64,000 nt of DNA from JBBROS01 sp965260935 (GTDB lineage: Bacteria; Pseudomonadota; Alphaproteobacteria; Acetobacterales; Acetobacteraceae), in NCBI GenBank assembly GCA_965260935.1, contig OZ253374.1, positions 4,154,001-4,218,000 of the forward strand. The letters are read 5' to 3'. Within the stretch, counting starts at the first letter, position 1, and each line of letters starts with the position of its first letter. Positions 27,028 through 35,413 of this stretch are shown one piece after another. Under the pieces are notes generated by a model. It worked only from the letters and a program-made list of their open reading frames with translations. It made no database searches and was not told where the DNA came from. Both the position numbers and the translations under genes were made by a program.

Positions 27028-27212
27028 TGGCGGACGATGGCCAGATCGATCCCCGGCTGCTCGAGGTCCTTGTCTGCCCGGTGACGCGCGGGCCGCTGCG
27101 GTGGGACGCGGCGGCGCGGGAGTTGATCAGCGAGCAGGCGGGATTGGCCTATCCGGTGCGGGACGGGATCCCGATCATGCTGCCGGACGAGGCGCGCCCG
27201 ATTGGCGGCTGA
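27027..27212 (+). CDS. Trm112-family small protein
   Basis: A 61-residue protein: IDPRLLEVLVCPVTRGPLRWD then LAYPVRDGIPIMLPDEAR. This is the Trm112/YcaR family pattern. Trm112 stabilises partner methyltransferases; bacterial members are small, as here. Only one Cys of the zinc-binding set is visible (CPVT), which is normal in bacterial homologues. The ATG overlaps the previous stop (TAATG), and the end overlaps the DUF971 frame. Confidence 0.85.
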   Translation: MADDGQIDPRLLEVLVCPVTRGPLRWDAAARELISEQAGLAYPVRDGIPIMLPDEARPIGG

Positions 27213-27564
27213 GGCAGGGCGGGCAACGGAGGTCCGGGTTCGACGGGCACGGCGCTGCCTTGAGGTCGACTATGAGGACGGACTGCGGGCGGTTTTGCGG
27301 GCGGAGTATTTGCGGGTGGAAAGCCCGAGCGCGGAAGTCCGGGGCCATTCGCCGGGGGAGCGGGTTTGGGTGCCGGGCAAGCGGGAAGTGAATATCGAGC
27401 GCGTGGAGCCGATCGGGCATTACGCGGTGCGCATCGTGTTCACGGACGGGCATGACACGGGGATCTACTCCTGGGCGTTCTTGAGGACGTTGGCCGAGGA
27501 GGAAGAGGAGCGGTGGGGCGCTTACCTGAAGGCTTTGGCCGAGCGGGGATTGGGGCGGGACTGA
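27202..27564 (+). CDS. DUF971 protein (gamma-butyrobetaine hydroxylase N-terminal-like)
   Basis: A 120-residue protein that is entirely a DUF971 / GBBH-like N-terminal domain: LEVDYEDG, LRAEYLRVESPSAEVRGH, and HYAVRIVFTDGHDTGIYSWAFL, the last being diagnostic. The domain binds zinc in eukaryotic hydroxylases; small bacterial versions sit near metabolic or Fe-S genes and have unknown function. There is no ATG: the likely start is TTG at 27202, which overlaps the Trm112 gene end by 11 bases. It closes the cnoX operon. Confidence 0.83.
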   Translation: MAAEAGRATEVRVRRARRCLEVDYEDGLRAVLRAEYLRVESPSAEVRGHSPGERVWVPGKREVNIERVEPIGHYAVRIVFTDGHDTGIYSWAFLRTLAEEEEERWGAYLKALAERGLGRD

Positions 27565-27669
27565 CAGCGGGCGCGTGGCAATAGCCCGCTTTCGTTGCTT
27601 GCCTGCATTGCTAGCCCATGACCAGTTCTTCTGGCGCAATGCTGCGGTTTGTGTAAACAATTCGGCATA

Positions 27670-27930
27670 ATGGGCGCGCAATCCGCTCAACTCAATATCC
27701 GCTCCCGTTTCGCGCGGGATCGCGCTGGCTTGCTGGCACGCACGACGGGAATAACGATGACCCAGGTCGTTGAGGAGGCGTTGCGCGCCTATGTGCCGCC
27801 TCCAGTCCCTGGTGCGAACGGCGCCCTGGCTCGCAAAGACGCGATCCTGGTGAAGCCGGCTAATGGGCAGCACATGACCTTGGACGAAGCGAATGCCGCG
27901 TTGGAACAAGCGCGCGTCGAGCGGGGGTGA
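27670..27930 (+). CDS. VapB-type antitoxin (Rv0623-like)
   Basis: An 86-residue protein that reads MGAQSAQLNIRSRFARDRAG and then LARTTGITMTQVVEEALRAY, a ribbon-helix-helix-like N-terminal DNA-binding segment of the Rv0623/VapB family, followed by a short C-terminal toxin-binding tail. It would neutralise and autoregulate with the PIN-domain toxin encoded next. Its stop overlaps the toxin start (TGATG), the usual VapBC coupling. The antitoxin frame looks intact although the toxin is damaged. Confidence 0.75.
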   Translation: MGAQSAQLNIRSRFARDRAGLLARTTGITMTQVVEEALRAYVPPPVPGANGALARKDAILVKPANGQHMTLDEANAALEQARVERG

Positions 27931-28383
27931 TGGCGGCAGCGGCGGCGTTGCTTGACAACAACGTTCAATGCCGCGGTTGCGGAGAAGCGTGAGCATCATG
28001 CGGCTTCCGTAAGCCTGTTTAAAGATCCCTCCCGGGAGCGGTTCTTGGTTGCGGCGCATAGCGATGCGGAGGCATTCACGACACTGACCCGGCAGGGGTC
28101 GGGCGCCGCATTCCGATGGTCGGCGACCGATACCCGGGAGGCGCTGGGAAGCATCGCGACGGCGACAACTCTGGCCGGGCTCACGCCGGCGCAGATGTTC
28201 AATACGGTTCGCAACGATGCGGAACAGGGAAACATCGGGGCGCGGCTTTATGACCGGCTGATCGGGGAGGCAATTATCTACGGCGTCCCGCGGATCATTA
28301 CCTGGAACGTAAGCCACATGCGGGCGCTGTTCCCGATTTTGGAAGTGATTGATCCGGCAATGGTCCAGAAGTGGAGCGGGTGA
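27930..28383 (+). pseudogene. VapC-type PIN-domain toxin, frameshifted near the N-terminus
   Basis: The ATG at 27930 opens MAAAAALLDNNV, which contains the first catalytic Asp of a PIN domain, but the frame stops at 27990. The next frame takes over with FNAAVAEKREHHAASVSLF and continues through a PIN-like body: HSDAEAFTTLTRQ (second acid), GARLYDRLIGEAIIYG and IITWNVSHMRALFP near the end. Joining the two requires about two missing bases near 27963. PIN toxins cleave RNA using Asp/Glu-bound metal; here the first Asp is disconnected. The 3' end overlaps tRNA-Gly. Either true inactivation or a sequencing error. Confidence 0.7.
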
Positions 28384-28445
28384 AGGGAATCGAACCCTCG
28401 TATGCAGCTTGGGAAGCTGCCGTTCTACCATTGAACTACACCCGC
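28372..28445 (-). tRNA. tRNA-Gly (CCC)
   Basis: A 74-base cloverleaf on the minus strand with encoded CCA. The acceptor stem is GCGGGTG/CACCCGC, the anticodon arm GCAGC-TTCCCAA-GCTGC gives anticodon CCC, and the T-arm is GAGGGTTCGATTCCCTT. Its 3' end is overlapped by the last codons of the toxin remnant on the other strand. Confidence 0.96.
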
Positions 28446-28479
28446 GCCGTAGCGCTCGCTGCATCATAGGGTTGTGGCG

Positions 28480-28508
28480 TTGACCGCGCAACGGGCTGGC
28501 CCTAAAGA
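28480..28508 (+). promoter_or_regulatory. Sigma-70-type promoter for metZ
   Basis: TTGACC at 28480-28485, a 17-base spacer and TAAAGA at 28503-28508. Transcription would begin about 28515, just ahead of the SAM-II aptamer. Confidence 0.55.
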
Positions 28509-28529
28509 TCGTGCCGACGCTTGGTGGCG

Positions 28530-28587
28530 TCCCTCGTGATTTGTCCGGCCGGATTGCGGCGAGGTTAAAGAAACGCGCTAAAGAGGC
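28530..28587 (+). promoter_or_regulatory. SAM-II riboswitch
   Basis: Conserved core elements occur in the right order: CCTCG (stem), TGATTTG, CCGGCCGGATTGC, CGAGG closing the stem at 28560-28564, then TTAAA and CGCTAAAGAGG (pseudoknot and ribosome-site end). This is the SAM-II class, which in alphaproteobacteria turns off methionine genes when S-adenosylmethionine is plentiful. The following gene is metZ, as expected. The aptamer ends about 65 bases before the ATG, a longer gap than usual. Confidence 0.85.
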
Positions 28588-28651
28588 CCGCGGCGTACGG
28601 CATCGATGCCAATGCCGCCGGCGTCCACGGCCCTGTTACAAGGCGACCGGC

Positions 28652-29854
28652 ATGGCCCAGCAACTCCGTCCCGCAACGCAAGCCGTTCACGGCGGCACCT
28701 CACGATCGAGCTTTGGCGAGACGAGCGAGGCGCTCTTCCTCACATCCGGCTTCGTTTACGACAGCGCCGAGCAGGCCGCGGCGACATTCACCGGAAACGC
28801 CGAGCACTACCAGTATTCGCGCTTCGGCAACCCGACAGTCACGATGTTCGAGCAGCGGCTGGCGGCGATGGAGGGGGCGGAGGCGTGCCGGGCCACGGCT
28901 ACGGGGATGGCGGCGGTCCACGCGGCGATGCTGTCGCACCTGAAGGCGGGCGACCGGGTGGTGGCGAGCCGGGCGCTGTTCGGCTCCTGCTTCTGGATCG
29001 TATCGACGTTGCTGCCCCGCTATGGGATCGAGACCGAGTTCGTGGACGGGGCAGATCTCCATGCCTGGCGCGCGGCGCTCGGCCGCCCTGCCGCGATGGT
29101 GCTGCTGGAAACGCCGTCCAACCCGATGCTCGAGGTCGTGGACCTGCGGGCGGTGTGCGCGCTGGCGCATGAGGCGGGAGCGGTGGTGGTGGTGGACAAC
29201 GTGTTCGCGACGCCCCTGTTGCAGCGCCCGTTCGAGTTCGGGGCCGACGTGGTGGTGTATTCCTGCACCAAGCACATCGACGGGCAGGGGCGCGTGATGG
29301 GCGGGGCGGTGCTGGGGCGTAGGCAGTGGGTCGAGGACGTGCTGCAGCCGTTCGTCCGCAACACCGGGCCGAGCATGTCGCCGTTCAACGCGTGGACGCT
29401 GCTGAAAGGGATGGAGACGCTGCGGCTGCGGGTGGACGCAGCGACGGCTTCGGCAGGCGTCGTTGCGGAGGCGCTGGCCGGGCACCCGGCTGTGCGGCGG
29501 GTCGTGTACCCGGCGCGGCGGGACCATCCGCAACATGAGTTGGCGATGGCGCAGATGTCGGCGGGAGGGACGATGGTGACGTTCGCCCTGGCAGACCAGG
29601 CGGAGGCGTTTGCCGTGCTGAACGGGTTCGGCCTGATCTCGATCTCGAACAACCTGGGCGACTCGAAATCGCTGGCGACGCATCCGGCGACGACGACGCA
29701 TATGCGGATCGGGGCGGAGGAGCGGGCGCGGCTCGGGATCGGCGACGGGGTGATCCGGCTGTCGGTAGGACTCGAAGACCCGGCGGACCTGATCGAGGAT
29801 CTGCAACAGGCGTTGGACCGGGTGCAAACGCGTCAGGCGCGGGCGGCCGAGTGA
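28652..29854 (+). CDS. metZ: O-succinylhomoserine sulfhydrylase
   Basis: A 400-residue PLP enzyme of the Cys/Met metabolism family. The PLP lysine lies in VVYSCTKHIDGQGR, the cofactor loop is ATATGMAAVHAA, and the family tail GVIRLSVGLEDPADL is present. MetZ condenses O-succinylhomoserine and sulfide to homocysteine for methionine synthesis. The SAM-II riboswitch upstream fits this assignment over cystathionine enzymes. I picked ATG 28652 (AAGGCGA upstream). Two out-of-frame ATGs (28606 and 28612) lie between the aptamer and this start. The stop overlaps apaG. Confidence 0.93.
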   Translation: MAQQLRPATQAVHGGTSRSSFGETSEALFLTSGFVYDSAEQAAATFTGNAEHYQYSRFGNPTVTMFEQRLAAMEGAEACRATATGMAAVHAAMLSHLKAGDRVVASRALFGSCFWIVSTLLPRYGIETEFVDGADLHAWRAALGRPAAMVLLETPSNPMLEVVDLRAVCALAHEAGAVVVVDNVFATPLLQRPFEFGADVVVYSCTKHIDGQGRVMGGAVLGRRQWVEDVLQPFVRNTGPSMSPFNAWTLLKGMETLRLRVDAATASAGVVAEALAGHPAVRRVVYPARRDHPQHELAMAQMSAGGTMVTFALADQAEAFAVLNGFGLISISNNLGDSKSLATHPATTTHMRIGAEERARLGIGDGVIRLSVGLEDPADLIEDLQQALDRVQTRQARAAE

Positions 29855-30255
29855 TGACGGAATACTCGGCGACGACGCGGGGGGTCAGGGTCGAGGTGCG
29901 AACCGTGTTCCTGGAGGACCAGTCGGACCCGGACGAAGGGACGTGGGTATGGGCTTACCAGGTGCGGATCGAGAACCACGGCCACGAGGTGGTGCAATTG
30001 CTGCGGCGGACGTGGCGCATCACCGACGCGAACGGGCGGGTGCAGACGGTGCAAGGCGACGGGGTGGTGGGAGAGCAGCCGGTGCTGGAGCCGGGGGAGG
30101 CGTTCGAGTATACCTCAGGGACGCCGCTCGATACGCCGTCCGGCATCATGGCCGGGTTCTACCACATGATGGCGACGGTGAGCGGGGAAACGTTCGACGC
30201 CGAGATCCCGGCGTTCAGCCTGGATTGGCCTGGGCAGGGACGGCAGGTGCATTGA
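29854..30255 (+). CDS. apaG: ApaG-domain protein
   Basis: A 133-residue protein that is a single ApaG (DUF525) immunoglobulin-like domain: TRGVRVEVRTVFLEDQSDP, VWAYQVRIENHGHEVVQLL, RTWRITDANG and the end PLDTPSGIMAGFYHMM. ApaG is linked to Co/Mg homeostasis and diadenosine tetraphosphate phenotypes in enterobacteria; its biochemical role is unclear. ATG overlaps the metZ stop (TGATG), so it is co-expressed under the SAM-II switch. Confidence 0.92.
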   Translation: MTEYSATTRGVRVEVRTVFLEDQSDPDEGTWVWAYQVRIENHGHEVVQLLRRTWRITDANGRVQTVQGDGVVGEQPVLEPGEAFEYTSGTPLDTPSGIMAGFYHMMATVSGETFDAEIPAFSLDWPGQGRQVH

Positions 30256-30341
30256 TGCCGGCAGCCCAACAGGGCGGCTGGTTCGAGGTTGCCTCAATTG
30301 CCCGCCTGCTCCACATCAATGTCGTATCGTCATGAAAGTGC

Positions 30342-30983
30342 GTGGTTGTGACCAGCGTCACCAAAGCGGAGATTGAGCCGCCGAGATCGAGCGTGCTGCC
30401 AAGCGAGGAGGAGGCGGAGGCGGCGGTGCGGACGCTGATCCGGCTCGCGGGCGAGGACCCGCAGCGCGAAGGATTGCGGGACACGCCGAAGCGGGTGGTG
30501 AAGGCCTACCGGGAATTGTTTGCCGGATATTCGATTGACCCGGTGTCGCTGCTGGCGCGGACATTCGAGGATGTCCAGGGCTACGACGAGATGGTCCTGC
30601 TGCGCGACATCCGCGTCGAGAGCCATTGCGAGCATCACATGGTCCCGATCATCGGGCGCTGCCATGTGGCTTACCTGCCGCGGGAGCGGGTGGTGGGCAT
30701 CAGCAAGCTGGCGCGGGTGGTGGATGCGTATGCGAGACGGCTGCAGATTCAGGAGCGTCTGACGGCGCAGATCGCGGACACGATTGCCGAGGTGCTGCAG
30801 CCGAGGGGGGTGGCGGTGGTGATCGAGGCCGGGCACCAGTGCATGACGACGCGGGGAGTGCACAAGGCGGGAGTGAGCATGGTGACGAGCCGGATGCTGG
30901 GCGCGTTCCGTGACAATCCCTCGACCCGGCAAGAGTTCCTGGAGCTGATCAGCGGGAGCCGGGCCGGATCGTTGGAGTTTTAG
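30342..30983 (+). CDS. folE: GTP cyclohydrolase I
   Basis: A 213-residue enzyme that opens GTP to dihydroneopterin triphosphate, the first step of folate synthesis. Signature sites are SHCEHHMVPIIGRCHVAYLP (zinc Cys and His, catalytic His), GISKLARVVDAYARRLQIQE and the distal zinc site GHQCMTTRGVHK. The length is normal. There is no ATG; the start is GTG at 30342 or 30348. The 86-base gap after apaG may hold its own promoter. Confidence 0.94.
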   Translation: MVVTSVTKAEIEPPRSSVLPSEEEAEAAVRTLIRLAGEDPQREGLRDTPKRVVKAYRELFAGYSIDPVSLLARTFEDVQGYDEMVLLRDIRVESHCEHHMVPIIGRCHVAYLPRERVVGISKLARVVDAYARRLQIQERLTAQIADTIAEVLQPRGVAVVIEAGHQCMTTRGVHKAGVSMVTSRMLGAFRDNPSTRQEFLELISGSRAGSLEF

Positions 30984-31366
30984 TCCGACCCTGGCCATTC
31001 GTGGAGGGGGAGTGTCCGCTGCGCCTTGTAAGCTCTTCCGCGTTTCACGTGGAACATGTGGTCATCGGAACGCGTCGCCGCGGCAGGCCGAAGCCGGCCC
31101 AGCCATAGCGTTGCCGCGAGAGCGGCGGCCAGGCCCTTGATTACAGGCCGGTAATCATCCACCGGTGCCCTTGGCGCGCAGCCTGGAAGGGTTCGAACTG
31201 TCGCGCCAGCGTGCCGCGAGCGAAGTGACCCTTATGCCATGAGCAATGCCGGGTGTGTCATCCCGGTGACAGAAGGTGTCTACGAATTTGGCTGGCATTA
31301 CCATTCGTTGCCATCCGTTTAGCGACCAACAATAAGCGGTCAGAAATGAAGAGAGGACCGTAACCT
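30984..31366. other. Intergenic region containing a parS-like site
   Basis: Between folE and the outer-membrane protein gene. It holds the parS-like palindrome at 31041-31056 and a small dyad TGTCA-TCCCGG-TGACA near 31257-31272. A 60-codon minus-strand frame at 30980-31162 starts at GTG and has no recognisable domain; I do not call it. Confidence 0.5.
31041..31056 (-). promoter_or_regulatory. parS-like centromere site
   Basis: On the minus strand this reads TGTTCCACGTGAAACG, which matches the 16-base ParB-binding consensus TGTTNCACGTGAAACA at all but the last base. It lies in non-coding DNA. No parA or parB gene is in the window, but parS sites can lie tens of kilobases from them near the origin. 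Confidence 0.65.
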
Positions 31367-32281
31367 ATGCGCAAACAAATCGGGCGGATGGCGGAACTAA
31401 TAAGAATAATTGCCGCCGGCAGCCTGGCGTGCCTCGCTTTGGCGTCCTGCTTGGCCGGCCAAGCCCGAGCGCAGGAGATCGAGCCCGGCGAATTCATCGC
31501 GCTGCCTGCCGGCACGAACCTGGCAATCTTTTATTATTTGTATGGGCATAACACGTCCTATAATCTTGCTGGCGGGCCAACCTTCGACAACTCCAGCCTG
31601 GAGCAGAATTTTGGAGTCGGCCGGTATGTGCATTACTTCGACCTTGGCGGCCACCCGGCTGTTATCCAGCTGATTCAACCATTCGGGTCGCTATCCGGCG
31701 CGAACGTTGGCGGGCGGCGGGTTGGCAGCGCCTTCGGAGCGGCGAACCTAAGCATCAGCGGCTCTTATTGGTTTTACTCCAATTCCGCCACCAAAACCCA
31801 CTTCAACACGACCGTGTTCCTTTACCCGCCGACCGGCACCTACGACCGCACCTCGTCCATCAATGTCGGGTCGAACCGCTGGGAAGGCGACATTCAATTC
31901 GGTCTCTCCAAGGGGCTTACCGACCGCATTTCAATGGATTTCGCCTTTGACGCGAATTTTTTCGGCGACAACACCAAATCGTTCCCCGGCAACCGCCGCC
32001 AGTCGCAAGAGCCGATCTACCGCGGCCAGATCTGGGCAACCTACGAATGGTCAAGGGCCTTCTTCACGTCATTGGGCTGGGAAGGCCTGTTCGGCGGACG
32101 CGAGCAGATCAACGGCAACTTCGACGGGGCGAAGGGCGAGCGGCAGCGCATCCGTGCGGCCGGGACACTGTTCCTTTCGCCGACCCTGCAGACCATCCTG
32201 GAAGTCAATCACGACGTGGAGCGAACCGGCGGCTTCAAGCAGGATTTCGGCCTGACCTTGCGCGTGCTCAAAGCGTTCTGA
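31367..32281 (+). CDS. Outer-membrane beta-barrel transporter (phenol-degradation MetA-like)
   Basis: A 304-residue exported protein: signal peptide about 1-36 (ending GQARA-QE), then alternating strands with aromatic girdles (GVGRYVHYFDLGGHPAVIQ, NLSISGSYWFYSNSATKTHF). The strand pattern and the motif TTVFLYPPTGTYDRTSSINVGSNRW match the Phenol_MetA_deg/SphA-like transporter family, thought to let hydrophobic substrates across the outer membrane. GAGAGGA lies 10 bases before the ATG. The neighbouring monooxygenase at 33.7 kb suggests catabolism of a hydrophobic compound, but that link is inferred. Confidence 0.75.
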   Translation: MRKQIGRMAELIRIIAAGSLACLALASCLAGQARAQEIEPGEFIALPAGTNLAIFYYLYGHNTSYNLAGGPTFDNSSLEQNFGVGRYVHYFDLGGHPAVIQLIQPFGSLSGANVGGRRVGSAFGAANLSISGSYWFYSNSATKTHFNTTVFLYPPTGTYDRTSSINVGSNRWEGDIQFGLSKGLTDRISMDFAFDANFFGDNTKSFPGNRRQSQEPIYRGQIWATYEWSRAFFTSLGWEGLFGGREQINGNFDGAKGERQRIRAAGTLFLSPTLQTILEVNHDVERTGGFKQDFGLTLRVLKAF

Positions 32282-32317
32282 CTCGCGCCTTCGGATGCTT
32301 GAAAAGAGAAACATGTC

Positions 32318-32848
32318 ATGACGTATTTTAAATTCCTGGCGACAGGATTGATGCTGCTGACCCTGGCTGCGTGTCAGTCGGCCACTGCCATTCCCGAGGC
32401 TGGCGCGAACAAGGCCGACGCCCGCTTCATCACCGAAGCCTTCCAGGTCATCCAATTCGACCGGCAGGAGGGCGAGATCGCCCGCGTGCAGGCCAAAGAT
32501 CCACGCGTCAAGGCGCTTGCGGAGAAGCTGACGCGCGAGGCGGATGACTACGCCGAGCAAATCCACCCGCTTGCCGAAAAGCTCGGCATCAAGCCGCCCA
32601 CGATCCTGCGCGAGGATCTGCGGGTCCGCCTCGGCCGCATGCGCCTCCAGGGCGGACTCGATTTCGACCGGACCTACCTCGACGACCAGATCGCCAGCCA
32701 TGAGGAGGCGGCCCGCAGCACCGCGATGATGAACCCGCGCGACTACAGCCAGCCGCTCATGGGGGTGGCCAGCAACGCCGACGCGACGGTCAAGCGCAAT
32801 CTCGCCAGCCTGCGCGCCCTGCGCCAGCAGATCGGAGGGCCATCGTGA
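32318..32848 (+). CDS. DUF4142-domain lipoprotein
   Basis: A 176-residue protein with a lipoprotein signal (MLLTLAAC; lipid Cys about residue 19) and one DUF4142 helical domain: DARFITEAFQVIQFDRQEGE, AKDPRVKALAEKLTREADDY, a long-helix pattern like a four-helix bundle related to ferritin-like DUF305/DUF4142 proteins. Function of the family is unknown; members occur in the envelope of many proteobacteria. Its stop overlaps the first codon of the decayed SDR gene. Confidence 0.8.
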   Translation: MTYFKFLATGLMLLTLAACQSATAIPEAGANKADARFITEAFQVIQFDRQEGEIARVQAKDPRVKALAEKLTREADDYAEQIHPLAEKLGIKPPTILREDLRVRLGRMRLQGGLDFDRTYLDDQIASHEEAARSTAMMNPRDYSQPLMGVASNADATVKRNLASLRALRQQIGGPS

Positions 32849-33664
32849 TGACGCGGGCCGCGCCCCGGCATCTCCCGATCCGCGGCGGCGTCGCTGTCAT
32901 CACCGGCGGCGGCCTTTCTGCCGACCTCGTCCGGAGCAGCTGCGATCTGGCGCTCGCCGACATCAACGCCGCCGGTTGACCAGCGTCGCCGGCCGCGCCC
33001 GCGGCTTCGGGGTGAAGGTCAGCGAGCACGCGCTCGATGTTGCCGACGAGGCCGCGGTCAAGGTCTTGCCCGATTCCGTGCTCGCCGGGTATTGGCGCGT
33101 CCCCCTCCTGGTCAGCAACGCCGGCGTGGCGCTCGGCGGCACGTTCGAACAAGTGCCGCCAGAGGGCTTCAACTGCGTGTCCGGCATTAATTTCTTGGGG
33201 CGCCGTTTACATCATTCGCGCCTTGCGCCGGGCGGATGCGGCGCAGATCGTCAACCTTTCAGCGTTTTCGGCATCGTCGCCCGGCCTGGCCAGGTCGCCT
33301 ACTCCGCCAGCACGTTCGCCATCCGGGGCTTTTCCGAAGCCTTACGATTCGAATGCCGGCCTGACCGTCGTCCATCCGGGCGGCATCCGCATCTCGGCCG
33401 ACGCGAGCGCCCGCAATAACCGGCTTGACGCAGGAGGAGGCCGACACAAAAAGGATGGTTTCCATCGCCCTGTTGCAGACTCCTCCCGAGATTGCGGCCG
33501 CCCGCATCGTCCGCGGCATTCCCCGCCGGGAGAAACGCGTCCTGGTTGGCCGCGACGCTCGCCGAATGGCCGCGGCGCAGCGTTTGTTCCCGGTCGACTA
33601 CTGGCCGATGATCGCGCGGACCATCGCCTGTAAGGTGCGGCGGCTGACCCAAAATGCAGCTTGA
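32848..33664 (+). pseudogene. Short-chain dehydrogenase (SDR), multiply frameshifted
   Basis: Pieces of one SDR are spread over all three frames: GGVAVITGGG (the NAD-binding start, shortened), DLALADINAAG, a stop, then VSEHALDVADEAAVKV, LLVSNAGVALGGTFEQVP, NFLG, a shift to AQIVNLSAFSASSPGL, a shift to GQVAYSASTFAIRGFSEALRFE, then NAGLTVVHPGGIRIS and a C-terminal tail ending at 33664. The catalytic Tyr-x3-Lys is YSAST-F, so the Lys is lost. This is a genuine decayed gene, not one sequencing slip. It lies just upstream of an intact EthA-like monooxygenase, a pairing seen in other bacteria. Confidence 0.85.
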
Positions 33665-33690
33665 GCAGGACGGCGGCACACGAATGAAGG

Positions 33691-35217
33691 ATGAAGACCA
33701 TGGCTGACCAGGGTACGATGGCTGCGACGGCCGCCGGGCATGCCGCGCAAGCCGCCGCCGGCATGGAGGCCGGGCATTTTGATGTCCTGATCGTCGGCGC
33801 CGGGCTGTCCGGCATCGGCGCAGCGTATCACTTGCAGTCAGGCTGCCCCGGACGGAGCTATGCCATCCTCGAGGCGCGCGGCGCCGTCGGCGGCACCTGG
33901 GACGTGTTCCGCTACCCCGGCATCCGCTCCGACTCCGACATGTATACGCTTGGCTACGCGTTCCGGCCATGGAACGAGGCCAAGGCCATCGCCGACGGCC
34001 CTTCAATCCTGAACTACGTCCGCGAGACCGCGCGCGAGTTCGGCATCGACCAGCGCATCCGCTTCAACCACAAGGTCCGCCACGCCGCCTGGTCCTCGGC
34101 CGACGCGCAATGGCACGTGGACGTTGAACGGACCGACACCGGCGAGTTGCTGCGTCTCACCTGCGGCTTCCTGGTGATGTGCAGCGGCTATTACAGCTAT
34201 GCCGGCGGCTACACCCCCGATTTCGCCGGCATCGAGCGCTTCAAGGGCCGCATCGTCCACCCGCAGTTCTGGCCGGAGGACCTCGACTACGCCGGCAAGC
34301 AGGTCGTCGTCATCGGCAGCGGCGCGACCGCCGTCACCATCGTTCCCGAGATGGCGAAGAAAGCCGCCCACGTCACGATGCTGCAGCGCTCGCCGACCTA
34401 TGTCGTTTCCCGCCCGTCCGAGGACGGCGCAGCCAACTGGTTGCGCGCCCGTCTTCCGGCCCGGCTTGCCTACCGTCTCACCCGGCTCAAGAACATGGGC
34501 CTCGGCATCTATTTCTACCGCCTCGCCCGCACCAAGCCGCAGGAAACCAAGCAGAAGATCATCGCCATGGTCCAGAAGGCGCTCGGCCCGGACTACAACG
34601 TCGGCAAGCATTTCACGCCCAGCTACAACCCGTGGGACCAGCGCCTCTGCCTGGTCCCCGACGCCGACCTGTTCAAGGCCATCCGCAGCGGCAAGGCGTC
34701 GGTCGAGACCGACCACGTCGAGACCTTCACCGAAACCGCCATCCGGACGCGCTCCGGCGCCGAGCTTGCCGCCGACGTCGTCGTGATGGCGACAGGCTTG
34801 CAGCTCAACCTGCTCGGCGACGTTGCGCTCAGTATCGACGGGCGTGATATCGACCTCTCCAAATCGTTGTTTTACAAGGGCGTGATGTTCAGCGGGGTGC
34901 CGAACCTCATCTCGGTGATCGGCTACACCAACGCGTCCTGGACCCTCAAGGCCGACCTGACCTGCGAATACATGGTCCGCCTGCTCAAGCACATGCGCCG
35001 CAACGGGTTTAAATCGGCGACGCCCAGGCACGACCCGGACGAAGCGGAAAGCCCGTTCTTCGGTCTCACCTCCGGCTACGTCAAGCGCGGCCTGCACATG
35101 CTGCCCAAGCAAGGCGCCAAGCGTCCGTGGAAGATGCGCCGCAACTACGCCGAGGACGCGCTGGCCTTCCGCTTCGGCCCCGTCCGCGACAAGACGATGG
35201 AGTTCGCCCGCCGCTGA
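33691..35217 (+). CDS. EthA-like flavin-containing (Baeyer-Villiger) monooxygenase
   Basis: A 508-residue FAD/NADPH monooxygenase. FAD loop GAGLSG at about 36-41, FRYPGIRSDSDMYTLGY, the Baeyer-Villiger fingerprint FKGRIVHPQFWP (FxGxxxHxxxWP), and NADPH loop GSGATAVT. The whole sequence parallels mycobacterial EthA (SAILEARG-type start, YNPWDQRLCLVP, GYTNASWTLKADL, PKQG). It would insert oxygen next to ketones or oxidise sulfur/thioamide compounds. The start may be ATG 33691 or 33700 (MADQGTM), the latter better spaced from GAAGG. The upstream SDR partner is broken. Confidence 0.92.
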   Translation: MKTMADQGTMAATAAGHAAQAAAGMEAGHFDVLIVGAGLSGIGAAYHLQSGCPGRSYAILEARGAVGGTWDVFRYPGIRSDSDMYTLGYAFRPWNEAKAIADGPSILNYVRETAREFGIDQRIRFNHKVRHAAWSSADAQWHVDVERTDTGELLRLTCGFLVMCSGYYSYAGGYTPDFAGIERFKGRIVHPQFWPEDLDYAGKQVVVIGSGATAVTIVPEMAKKAAHVTMLQRSPTYVVSRPSEDGAANWLRARLPARLAYRLTRLKNMGLGIYFYRLARTKPQETKQKIIAMVQKALGPDYNVGKHFTPSYNPWDQRLCLVPDADLFKAIRSGKASVETDHVETFTETAIRTRSGAELAADVVVMATGLQLNLLGDVALSIDGRDIDLSKSLFYKGVMFSGVPNLISVIGYTNASWTLKADLTCEYMVRLLKHMRRNGFKSATPRHDPDEAESPFFGLTSGYVKRGLHMLPKQGAKRPWKMRRNYAEDALAFRFGPVRDKTMEFARR

Positions 35218-35413
35218 GGCCGTCGCGCACGAGGCGCTCGTGGCGAAGCAGCTTGCCGATTTGCGGACGTAAACCCGATGTCGATCGGACAGTTGGGCAG
35301 GCGCAAGTTGACCGTGCCGACCAGTTCTCCCCTGGTTCGGCGGAAGCGCGCAGGCACGATTTGCGCTGAAGGGGTGCGATGGGCCGGCAAGCGGCGGGGA
35401 CGAGGCCGCGCCC

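Noticed and set aside
30980..31162. Minus-strand 60-codon frame covering the parS-like site
   Set aside because: GTG start, no ribosome site I trust, no family; the parS-like palindrome explains the region better.
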